A stretch of DNA of 41,848 bases from DUMC01 sp035362115. Its GTDB lineage: Bacteria > Bacillota > Clostridia > Acetivibrionales > DUMC01. Below, piece by piece: positions 1 through 7,688 of this stretch. The stretch lies in contig DAOSDD010000005.1 of assembly GCA_035362115.1 (NCBI GenBank), positions 1 to 41,848 of the forward strand, read 5' to 3'. Position 1 is the first letter of the stretch, and every line of letters begins with the position of its first letter. Under the pieces are notes generated by a model. It was not told where the DNA came from. It saw nothing but the letters and a program-made list of their open reading frames with translations, and searched no databases. The position numbers and the translations under genes were made by a program.

Positions 1-91
1 ACTTTGTTCAAATTTTATACTCGGAAAATCGTTTGCTGCCATATTTTGTATCATAAGAAGAAAATGCACCCGTATGAGAACAGGATACTTT

Positions 92-120
92 TTGCCTTTA
101 TTCCTAATTTATGGTATAAT
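92..120 (+). promoter_or_regulatory. sigma-A-type promoter of recD2
   Basis: A TTGCCT -35 at 92-97 and a perfect TATAAT -10 at 115-120 are separated by 17 bases. The expected start of transcription, near 127, falls on the GAGGTGG ribosome site at 127-133, so the leader before the ATG at 144 would be very short. Confidence 0.65.
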
Positions 121-143
121 GCTTGTGAGGTGGTGCTGATATT

Positions 144-2276
144 ATGGAGTATCTGAGTGGGATAGTGGAGAGGATCACTTTTTCCAATGAAGAAAACGGT
201 TTTAGTGTTATAAAGATAAAATCTAAAGGTTTTGCCGACCTTGTTACTGTTGTGGGAAGCCTGGCCGCTGTCAATGTTGGAGCGACTGTAAAGCTGAAAG
301 GCGAGTGGAAATATGATAGTAAATATGGGAAACAGTTTAGTGCGATAGAATATCAAGAGACTGTACCGGCAACTATAGCCGGAATTGAAAAGTATCTGGG
401 AAGCGGCCTTATTAAAGGAGTAGGACCGGTTTATGCTAGAAAAATAGTGAGGAAGTTTAAAGAAGATACTATAAGAATTATTGATGAAGAATCTGACAGG
501 CTAACCGAGGTAGATGGGATTGGAACTAAAAGGCTGGCAATGATTAAAAAGGCATGGCAGGAGCAAAAAGAAATAAAAAATGTCATGCTGTTTTTGCAGA
601 GCAACGGCGTTTCTACTGCATATGCTGTAAAGATTTATAAAACTTATGGAAATGAAAGTATAGAAATTGTAAAAAACAATCCTTATAGGCTGGCTGATGA
701 TATATGGGGCATAGGTTTTAAAACTGCTGATAAAATTGCCCGGCAGCTTGGTTTTGATAAAAATTCCTATGAACGCTGCCGTTCAGGTATAATATATGTA
801 CTTAATGAGTTATCAAATGACGGACATTGTTATGCTAAAAGAGAGCAGCTTATTGATGAAGCAGAAAAAATGCTTGAATTGGAAAAAGAGCTTATAGATT
901 CAACCATAGATAAAATGATTTCAGAGAAAACAATAATAATGGATGCTGAAGATTGTATATATTTACCGCCTTTCTATTTTAGTGAGACAGGAACTGCAAA
1001 GCGAATTAAAGAAATATTATCTGTTGAGAGCGTCTACAAGAATTTTGATACGGATAAAATTATAAAACAGGTTCAGGAAGAATGTGATATAGAGTATGAC
1101 AAAGTTCAGGTTGAAGCCATAAAGACCGCTGCGAAATCAAAATTCATGGTGCTTACCGGAGGACCCGGAACCGGCAAAACCACCACAACTTTAGCTATAA
1201 TCAAGGTTTTCCAAAAAATGAATGCAAAGGTTCTGCTTGCAGCACCTACAGGAAGAGCTGCAAAAAGACTATCCGAAACCACAAGCATGGAGGCAAAGAC
1301 TATACATAGGTTATTAGAGTATAAACCTCCCGAAGGATATAAAAAAAATGAAGAAAGTCCGCTGGATTGTGATGTACTTATAATCGATGAAACTTCCATG
1401 GTGGATATTATTCTAATGTACAATTTACTAAAAGCAGTACCTGTACAAGCTGTTTTGATACTTGTAGGTGATGTTGACCAACTGCCATCGGTAGGTGCCG
1501 GAAATGCTTTAAAGGATATAATAAATTCCGGTGTCGTAGATGTGGTTTGTCTTACCAGAATTTTCAGACAAGCCCTTGGAAGTGCCATAATAACAAATGC
1601 ACATAGAATAAATAAGGGCGAATTTCCAGTATTAAGAGGGGGGCGGGATAATGACTTTTTCTTTATAGAGGAAGAAGATCCCCAAAAAATAGTAGAAATA
1701 ATAAAAGAGCTTTGTGCAAAAAGATTGCCCGGGTATTACAAAGCAGATCCTATAAATGACATTCAGGTGCTTAGCCCCATGCAAAGGGGTGAAACGGGAG
1801 CTTTCAATCTTAACCAGGTGCTCCAGGAAACCCTGAATCCATCAGAAATTTGCATAAAATATGGGGGGACAACATATCGTCTTAATGATAAAGTCATGCA
1901 AATAAAAAACAATTATGATAAAAATGTGTTTAATGGAGATATTGGCTTAATCACTTCAATTGATATGGAGGATAAAACTCTTGTAATCACATTTGATGGC
2001 AATGATGTGGAATATGATGTGACGGAGCTTGATGAAGTTTTATTAGCTTATGCTACAACTGTACATAAGAGTCAGGGCAGCGAATATAAAATTGTTGTTG
2101 CACCTTTAACTACACAGCATTACATGATGCTGCAAAGGAATTTGGTTTATACCTGTGTAACCAGGGCTAAAAAGGTCCTTGTGCTGGTAGGTACAAAAAA
2201 AGCGATTGGTATAGCAGTGTCAAATGATAAAACCCAAAAAAGAAACACTATGCTGGAAGTAAGATTAAAAAACTAG
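144..2276 (+). CDS. recD2: RecD2-type ATP-dependent DNA helicase (SF1B)
   Basis: A 710-residue 5'-3' DNA helicase of the RecD2 group, the RecD-like enzymes of bacteria that work outside a RecBCD complex; they act in replication fork and repair metabolism in the cytoplasm. The N-terminal third is the RecD2-specific region with helix-hairpin-helix-like stretches (GIGTKRLAMIKKAW and GIGFKTADKIARQLG). Walker A is GGPGTGKT at residues 339-346, followed by APTGRAAKRL (motif Ia), a DETSMVD Walker B, the GDVDQLPSVGAG motif III, a C-terminal YATTVHKSQGSEY and VTRAKK at the end. Length is in the usual range for the family (about 700-750). The ATG at 144 is preceded by GAGGTGG at a good distance. The gene has its own promoter and is followed by repeats rather than a co-transcribed gene. 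Confidence 0.96.
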   Translation: MEYLSGIVERITFSNEENGFSVIKIKSKGFADLVTVVGSLAAVNVGATVKLKGEWKYDSKYGKQFSAIEYQETVPATIAGIEKYLGSGLIKGVGPVYARKIVRKFKEDTIRIIDEESDRLTEVDGIGTKRLAMIKKAWQEQKEIKNVMLFLQSNGVSTAYAVKIYKTYGNESIEIVKNNPYRLADDIWGIGFKTADKIARQLGFDKNSYERCRSGIIYVLNELSNDGHCYAKREQLIDEAEKMLELEKELIDSTIDKMISEKTIIMDAEDCIYLPPFYFSETGTAKRIKEILSVESVYKNFDTDKIIKQVQEECDIEYDKVQVEAIKTAAKSKFMVLTGGPGTGKTTTTLAIIKVFQKMNAKVLLAAPTGRAAKRLSETTSMEAKTIHRLLEYKPPEGYKKNEESPLDCDVLIIDETSMVDIILMYNLLKAVPVQAVLILVGDVDQLPSVGAGNALKDIINSGVVDVVCLTRIFRQALGSAIITNAHRINKGEFPVLRGGRDNDFFFIEEEDPQKIVEIIKELCAKRLPGYYKADPINDIQVLSPMQRGETGAFNLNQVLQETLNPSEICIKYGGTTYRLNDKVMQIKNNYDKNVFNGDIGLITSIDMEDKTLVITFDGNDVEYDVTELDEVLLAYATTVHKSQGSEYKIVVAPLTTQHYMMLQRNLVYTCVTRAKKVLVLVGTKKAIGIAVSNDKTQKRNTMLEVRLKN

Positions 2277-2368
2277 GAAAAACAAGAGCATAGAAAAGTT
2301 ATAGAAGGATGAAATAAGGATGATAGGAGTAGGTAAACATTGTTACAAATTGATCAAACAAATACTGG

Positions 2369-2638
2369 ATGATATAATATCCTCATAATTCTTGTAAACG
2401 AGGATATTATATGCCTCCGGTGGAATTTATGTGCGTGCGAATATTTTTGCTTTGCAAAAAACGCACCATGCACAATTATATCATGCAATTTCTTCGAAAT
2501 TCATGATATAATATCCTCACAAATGAGGATATTATATGCCTCCGGCGGAATTTATGTGCGTGCGAATATTTTTGCTTCGCAAAAAACGCACATGCACAAT
2601 TATATCATGCAATTTCTTCGAAATTCATGATATAATAT
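2369..2638. repeat. tandem MITE-like palindromic repeat elements
   Basis: Two nearly identical copies lie 125 bases apart. Copy 1 is 2400-2518 and copy 2 is 2525-2638; an extra right-end fragment (GATATAATATCCTCA) lies at 2370-2384. Copy 1 starts GAGGATATTATAT and ends ATATAATATCCTC, a 13-bp terminal inverted repeat; copy 2 has lost the CCTC of its right end. Inside each copy are further hairpins: TTTTTGC with GCAAAAA, GTGCGT with ACGCAC, and ATTATATCATG with CATGATATAAT around AATTTC-TTC-GAAATT. No open frame of useful length lies inside. The structure fits a non-autonomous miniature element or a REP-like repeat; which one cannot be told from one locus. Confidence 0.85.
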
Positions 2639-2682
2639 TGCTAGTCAAAGTATGAGGAGACAATTATACGAGGAGGTCTAAT

Positions 2683-2742
2683 ATGCCAGAAAAAAATATT
2701 GGAAAGATCCTAGAGGAAGTTACTAAAAATGCAAAAAAATGA
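2683..2742 (+). CDS. possible 19-residue peptide upstream of the ABC exporter
   Basis: A short frame, MPEKNIGKILEEVTKNAKK, begins at an ATG seven bases after the AGGAGGTC at 2671. The ribosome site is stronger than that of the following large gene. The peptide is charged and could form one amphipathic helix. It is either a small leader or regulatory peptide of the exporter or the remnant of a gene broken by the adjacent repeats. Recognition rests on the ribosome site alone; I know no family for it. Confidence 0.35.
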   Translation: MPEKNIGKILEEVTKNAKK

Positions 2743-2756
2743 GGGAGTTTTTATAT

Positions 2757-2795
2757 ATGAACAATAAAATAATAACGCTAGGGAGATTATTTTAA
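2757..2795 (+). CDS. possible 12-residue leader ORF coupled to the ABC exporter
   Basis: A 12-codon frame (MNNKIITLGRLF) follows GAGGGAG at 2741-2747, and its TAA stop shares one base with the ATG of the exporter gene (TAATG at 2793-2797). That arrangement is typical of translational coupling, so ribosomes finishing the small frame could start the exporter. No conservation data are available here, so it remains tentative. Confidence 0.25.
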   Translation: MNNKIITLGRLF

Positions 2796-4534
2796 TGTTA
2801 TCTAAAAAAAATATATTGAAGAGATTTATTTCATATTATAGGCCCCATATAAAATTGTTTACTGCCGACCTGGGCTGTGCCTTTTCAATGGCATCAATAG
2901 ATTTGGTGTTTCCGGCAATTACCCGCTTTTTGCTTCAAAAGGTAATTCCTGATGGTAATATTAAATTATTGTTAATAATTATTGGGGTTTTGGTTGGATT
3001 GTATGCAATACGTATGATGTTGAATTATTTCGTCAATTATTATGGACATATTGTAGGAATAAGAATGGAGTATGACATGAGAAAAGACCTTTTCTCCCAC
3101 CTCCAAACCTTATCCTTCAGGTTCTATGATAATGTCAGGACTGGGAAACTTATGTCCAGGATGATGAATGATTTAAATGAAATAACAGAGCTTGCCCATC
3201 ATGGACCAGAGGATATTTTTCTATCAGTTATAATGCTTTCCGGTTCCATTATTATTCTGTCAACTATTGAATGGAGACTTGCCCTTGTGGTGTTTGTTAT
3301 AGTTTCTTTTATGGCCTGGTTTGCAATAACAAAGAGGACAAAAATGTCCAGAGCTTTCCGCGAGGTCAGGTCAAAGGTTGCTAATGTTAATGCCCAGCTT
3401 GAGAATAGTATTTCGGGTATCCGTGTTTCTCAGGCTTTTACAAATGAAGAGTATGAGAAACATAAATTTGATGATGGGAATGAGCAATTCAAGGGCTCAA
3501 AAGATGAAGCATATAATTATATGGCCCAATATTCAGCTGGGATAGACTTTATTACAGATATGCTAAATGTATCAGTTATTGGGTTTGGTGGGTATCTTGT
3601 TTATACAAAGTTGATAGGTATTACCGATCTATTGACTTTCCTGCTTTATATAAATCTGGCTGTGCAGCCTGTCAGAAGGCTTGCACAATTTGTGCAGCAG
3701 TTTGAATCAGGGATGACAGGTTTTGAGCGTTTCTTAGAGATTATGGAAGAAAAACCTGATATAATTGAAAGTGAAAATGCTATAGAACTAAAAGATGTAA
3801 AAGGGCGTATAGAGTTTACTGATGTTACATTTTCATATAATAAAGGCGAAGATGTGCTTAAAGGCATTAACCTGGAAATTCCTGAAGGCAAGGTTGTTGC
3901 CCTGGTCGGACCTTCGGGGGGAGGGAAAACGACACTATGCAACCTAATACCCAGGTTTTATGACGTGGAAGAAGGTTCTGTTAAGATAGACGATCATGAT
4001 GTAAGGGATATATCTCTGAAGTCATTAAGAGGAAATATAGGTGTTGTACAGCAGGATGTATTTCTTTTTGCAGGGACCATTAAAGATAACATACTTTACG
4101 GCAGAGTAGATGCAACAGATGAAGAACTTATAGAAGCTGCAAAGCGTGCAAATATACATGACTTTGTTATGAGCCTGCCTAATGGCTATGATACTTATGT
4201 AGGTGAGAGAGGAATACAGCTTTCCGGAGGACAAAAACAGAGAGTATCCATTGCACGTGTATTTTTAAAGAATCCTCCCATATTGATACTTGATGAAGCA
4301 ACTTCATCTCTTGATAATGAAACGGAAATGATAATTCAGGAATCATTGGAAGAATTATCCAAGGGGAGAACTACTCTTGTTATAGCTCACAGGTTATCTA
4401 CAATAAGAGGGGCTGATGAAATTATAGTTATTGATAAAGACGGGGTTAGGGAATCAGGTACTCACTCGGCTCTTATACGGCTGGATGGAGTATATGCCAG
4501 GTTATATAATACTCAATTTGAAGGTGTTGTATAA
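2795..4534 (+). CDS. ABC-type exporter, fused permease and ATPase (MsbA/multidrug type)
   Basis: A 579-residue half-transporter that should work as a homodimer in the cytoplasmic membrane, exporting a lipid, drug or peptide; the substrate cannot be read from sequence. Residues 1 to about 310 form the six-helix exporter domain. The ATPase domain follows, with Walker A GPSGGGKT at 373-379 region (K378, T379), Q-loop in GVVQQDVFLF, signature LSGGQKQR from L476, Walker B ILILDEA (D500, E501) and the H-loop H532 in IAHRLST. All catalytic residues are present and the length is normal. The ATG overlaps the stop of a 12-codon leader frame, with GGGAG about ten bases upstream. It is on the same strand as trkA but 160 bases from it. 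Confidence 0.95.
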   Translation: MLSKKNILKRFISYYRPHIKLFTADLGCAFSMASIDLVFPAITRFLLQKVIPDGNIKLLLIIIGVLVGLYAIRMMLNYFVNYYGHIVGIRMEYDMRKDLFSHLQTLSFRFYDNVRTGKLMSRMMNDLNEITELAHHGPEDIFLSVIMLSGSIIILSTIEWRLALVVFVIVSFMAWFAITKRTKMSRAFREVRSKVANVNAQLENSISGIRVSQAFTNEEYEKHKFDDGNEQFKGSKDEAYNYMAQYSAGIDFITDMLNVSVIGFGGYLVYTKLIGITDLLTFLLYINLAVQPVRRLAQFVQQFESGMTGFERFLEIMEEKPDIIESENAIELKDVKGRIEFTDVTFSYNKGEDVLKGINLEIPEGKVVALVGPSGGGKTTLCNLIPRFYDVEEGSVKIDDHDVRDISLKSLRGNIGVVQQDVFLFAGTIKDNILYGRVDATDEELIEAAKRANIHDFVMSLPNGYDTYVGERGIQLSGGQKQRVSIARVFLKNPPILILDEATSSLDNETEMIIQESLEELSKGRTTLVIAHRLSTIRGADEIIVIDKDGVRESGTHSALIRLDGVYARLYNTQFEGVV

Positions 4535-4696
4535 GGCAAAGAGTCATAGTATAAGAAATCAAAGGATGTAGAATAGCAAAGACAATAGGGAAAATTAGAG
4601 AAAAGTAGAGAATGGATTGAATATGAAAAAAATGCTCATGTACAGTGGAAAAATAGTTTGCTGATGCACCCGAGCGGAATGGTGGTTAATATTCTT

Positions 4697-6103
4697 ATGA
4701 AAGTTATGATAGTTGGAGCTGGGAAGCTTGGTTATAAGCTTGCCAATGCAATATCCGGGAAAGATATACTTATTACTGTAATGGATTCCGATCCTGAAGT
4801 TCTGGGGAAAATAAGTGACCATCTTGATGCCCTGATGATCAAGGCAAGTGGTCTTCAGGTGGATGCCCTCAAGGAAGCAGGAATTGATGCCTATGATCTT
4901 ATTATTGCCGTTACTGACAGCGACGAGACCAATATTGTTGTATGCAGTCTTGCTAAAAAGCTTGGCTGCAAGAAAGCAATAGCACGTGTGAGAGATCCTG
5001 AATATGCAAGCCACAGGGAATTTATAAAGTCTGCTATGGATATTGATTACATAATAAATCCGGAGCTTGCTACAGCAAAGGAGATAATAAGATATCTTCT
5101 GAAAAGCTATTCGTTTTATTCTGGTGATTTTGCTGAAGGAAGAATTCTAATGGCTGATTTTAATGCATTGACTCTTCCAGGTTTCCCCGGGAAACAGATT
5201 AAAGAACTTGAGAATATGAGTGGCCTTCTAATTGCTGCAATATCAAGGAATGGAGAGATAATTATACCCCATGGTTCAACCAGGATACTGGATGATGATG
5301 TAATATACATAATTGGAAAAAGGGATAATATTGATCTTATAGCTAAAAGAAGCAAGGCTCTCCTCCCTGTTAGGAATATAAAGAAAGTAATGATTTTGGG
5401 TGGAGGGAAAATAGGCTATTATCTTGGAGAAAAACTTGCAGACCAGGGTGTAGCTATAAAGATTATTGAGCAAGATAAAGAGCGATGTCAATATCTTTCC
5501 GAGCATTTAAATAATGTACTTGTTATTTGTGGTGATGGTACCGATGCTGACCTGCTGATGGATGAGGATATTTCCTCAATGGATGCTTTTATAGGAGTTA
5601 CGGGATATGATGAAGAAAATCTTCTTATGACTCTGATGGCCAAGCAGGCCGGAGTAAAGAAGGTTATTGCAAAGGTAAGCAAATCAAGCTATGTGCATCT
5701 GATTGAAAAATTAGGAGTTGATATTGCTTTAAATCCTATTGATATTACGGTAGGAGATATTTTAAAGTTTATCAGAGGCGGCAGAGCTATATCTGTATCC
5801 CTCCTCCTTGGAGGTCAGGCTGAAGTTACCGAAATACTCGCAGACATCAGTATGCCCGTTATAGGAAAACCAATAGCAGAGCTGGGACTGCCAAAGGGTA
5901 TTATTATAGGAGCTGTCTCTCATAAGGGGAAAGTGTTTATTCCCAATGGAAGCTCTATAATTAATCCGGGAGACAGATTCGTTGTTTTCTGTCTGGCTTC
6001 ACAAATACATGTGCTTGAAACTTTCTTTAAGCCTTCTAAGGGGGGACTGTTTAATGAACTTTGGAATCGTGGTAAAAGTTTTGGGAAGTCTATTAATCAT
6101 TGA
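4697..6103 (+). CDS. trkA: Trk potassium uptake system regulatory subunit TrkA (two RCK modules)
   Basis: Peripheral NAD(H)/nucleotide-binding gating subunit of a Trk/Ktr-type K+ uptake system. It has two copies of the RCK_N Rossmann fold followed by RCK_C: the first begins at the very N-terminus with MIVGAGKLG, the second near residue 235 with ILGGGKIG, each followed by an RCK_C half ending in NGSSIINPGDRFVVF-like text. At 468 residues it is the full-length tandem form. A TTG start at 4658 would add 13 residues; I prefer the ATG at 4697 because the Rossmann glycine motif then sits at the usual distance from the N-terminus and GGTGG lies 11 bases upstream. The last 50 bases overlap trkH, so the two are co-translated. 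Confidence 0.94.
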   Translation: MKVMIVGAGKLGYKLANAISGKDILITVMDSDPEVLGKISDHLDALMIKASGLQVDALKEAGIDAYDLIIAVTDSDETNIVVCSLAKKLGCKKAIARVRDPEYASHREFIKSAMDIDYIINPELATAKEIIRYLLKSYSFYSGDFAEGRILMADFNALTLPGFPGKQIKELENMSGLLIAAISRNGEIIIPHGSTRILDDDVIYIIGKRDNIDLIAKRSKALLPVRNIKKVMILGGGKIGYYLGEKLADQGVAIKIIEQDKERCQYLSEHLNNVLVICGDGTDADLLMDEDISSMDAFIGVTGYDEENLLMTLMAKQAGVKKVIAKVSKSSYVHLIEKLGVDIALNPIDITVGDILKFIRGGRAISVSLLLGGQAEVTEILADISMPVIGKPIAELGLPKGIIIGAVSHKGKVFIPNGSSIINPGDRFVVFCLASQIHVLETFFKPSKGGLFNELWNRGKSFGKSINH

Positions 6104-7571
6104 AGCGGCAGGAATGTCCCTTTCATTATTAGTATCAATATATTTCAGACAGCATGATTGGTTGCCTTTTCTTATAAGTATTTTATTAACGGCGTTAACA
6201 GGATTAGCAATGTTATTTTTTACCACAACGACAAAGAGGGCAATAAGAAAAAGAACAAGAGATACAATAGAAGGATCAGTTAGAAACTCAACAGGGAAGA
6301 AGGAAACTATTAAAACAAAAGAAGGTCTGACTATTGTTACCCTGGGCTGGATACTTGTGTCTCTTTTTGGGTCTTTGCCTTTTATTATTTCCGGCAGTAT
6401 TCCATCTTTTGTAGATGCGTTTTTCGAAACCGTTTCAGGCTTTACAACTACAGGAGCTACACTTATAAAAGATATTGAAGTGCTGCCCTATGGAATACTT
6501 TTTTGGCGGTCATTTACTCACTGGATAGGTGGTATGGGCATACTTGTTTTTACAGTTGCAGTTCTGCCTGCTTTGGGTGTGGGAAGTTTTCAGATTTTTA
6601 AAGCTGAAAGCCCGGGACCTATTGCAGATAGAATCGTACCTAGAATTAGAGATACTGCTAAAATATTATATATTACATATATTTTTATGACATTTGTTGA
6701 AGTTATACTTTTAGTAATTGGCGGAATGTCAGTATACGAATCCTTTGTTCACACATTTGGTACAGTTGGTACAGGAGGATTTTCTACCAGGAACTTAAGT
6801 ATCGGAGCTTTTAACAGCACATATATTAATATTGTTATTGCAGTATTCATGGTATTATCTTCAACTAATTTCTCCCTTTATTATATGTTGTATAAAGGCA
6901 GATGGAAAGAAGCTTTAAAAGATCAGGAATTGCGGTTATTTCTTGGCGTTATAGGGGTTAGTGTGATTCTAATAGCCATCAACATTACCGGCAAATTCTA
7001 TACAAATATATGGAAATCTTTAGAACATTCTTTTTTTCAGGTGAGTTCAATTATATCTACAACGGGATATGCAACTGCTGATTTTGACCAATGGCCGTCA
7101 TTCAGCAAGGCGATTCTTTTCATGCTTATGTTTATAGGAGGATGTGCGGGTTCTACCGGAGGGGGTATGACAAGTGCCAGGGTTCTTGTAATGCTTAAGC
7201 TGATCAAGCGGGAAATGCAAAAAGTATTTCATCCCAGAGCGGTAATTCCCCTTAAACTGGTTGAAAAAACACTTTCAACAGATATTATCCACAGTATATC
7301 CAGTTTTTTTGTTCTTTACATAGTCATTTTTGTTGTTGGAACAATAGCTCTTTCACTAGAAGGGATAAGTCTTACCAGTGCATCTAGTGCTGTAGCTGCA
7401 ACTCTTGGCAATGTAGGACCCGGGTTTGAAGTAGTAGGACCTGTACGAAACTACAGCCAGTTCAGCATACCCGGCAAGTTACTAATGTCAGCCCTTATGC
7501 TGGTAGGGAGGCTGGAGTTGTTTACGGTAATTGCTTTGTTTAACAAAAGGCTCTGGCGTGATGAGATTTGA
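6054..7571 (+). CDS. trkH: Trk/Ktr potassium uptake system membrane subunit TrkH
   Basis: Membrane channel subunit of the K+ uptake system, partner of the TrkA encoded just upstream. The 505-residue protein is hydrophobic throughout, with the four pore repeats of the family visible as short glycine-containing filters such as SGFTTTGAT, FGTVGTGGFS, STTGYATADF and ATLGNVGPGF. The start was set at the ATG at 6054, which follows AAGGGGGGA at 6039-6046; an in-frame earlier start would lie deep in trkA and lacks a ribosome site. The overlap with trkA (6054-6103, different frame) implies translational coupling. Length and filters are normal for an intact protein. Confidence 0.95.
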   Translation: MNFGIVVKVLGSLLIIEAAGMSLSLLVSIYFRQHDWLPFLISILLTALTGLAMLFFTTTTKRAIRKRTRDTIEGSVRNSTGKKETIKTKEGLTIVTLGWILVSLFGSLPFIISGSIPSFVDAFFETVSGFTTTGATLIKDIEVLPYGILFWRSFTHWIGGMGILVFTVAVLPALGVGSFQIFKAESPGPIADRIVPRIRDTAKILYITYIFMTFVEVILLVIGGMSVYESFVHTFGTVGTGGFSTRNLSIGAFNSTYINIVIAVFMVLSSTNFSLYYMLYKGRWKEALKDQELRLFLGVIGVSVILIAINITGKFYTNIWKSLEHSFFQVSSIISTTGYATADFDQWPSFSKAILFMLMFIGGCAGSTGGGMTSARVLVMLKLIKREMQKVFHPRAVIPLKLVEKTLSTDIIHSISSFFVLYIVIFVVGTIALSLEGISLTSASSAVAATLGNVGPGFEVVGPVRNYSQFSIPGKLLMSALMLVGRLELFTVIALFNKRLWRDEI

Positions 7572-7598
7572 TAAATGCACCCTGCCTTCATTGACTCA

Positions 7599-7627
7599 AT
7601 GACAAACGTAAATTTTTATGATAAAAT
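7599..7627 (+). promoter_or_regulatory. probable promoter of tex
   Basis: ATGACA at 7599-7604 and TAAAAT at 7622-7627 are 17 bases apart. A nearby TTGACT at 7591 is a better -35 but has no well-placed -10 (TATGAT at 7617 gives a 20-base spacer), so the exact promoter is uncertain. Confidence 0.4.
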
Positions 7628-7688
7628 CTTTGTACGAAACAATTGAAGAACATCAATCGTACAGACAATGACTACAGGGAGGATTATC

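Larger units (their letters stand above)
2277..2794. other. 518-bp intergenic region filled with palindromic repeats and two tiny ORFs
   Basis: No ordinary gene is present. From 2369 to 2638 it holds MITE-like palindromic repeats, and from 2683 to 2795 two very short reading frames with ribosome sites lead into the ABC exporter gene. I see no clear terminator for recD2 apart from the stem-forming repeats. Confidence 0.7.

Noticed and set aside
4623..4664. 13-codon frame upstream of trkA
   Set aside because: It has no convincing ribosome site and no other sign of being translated.
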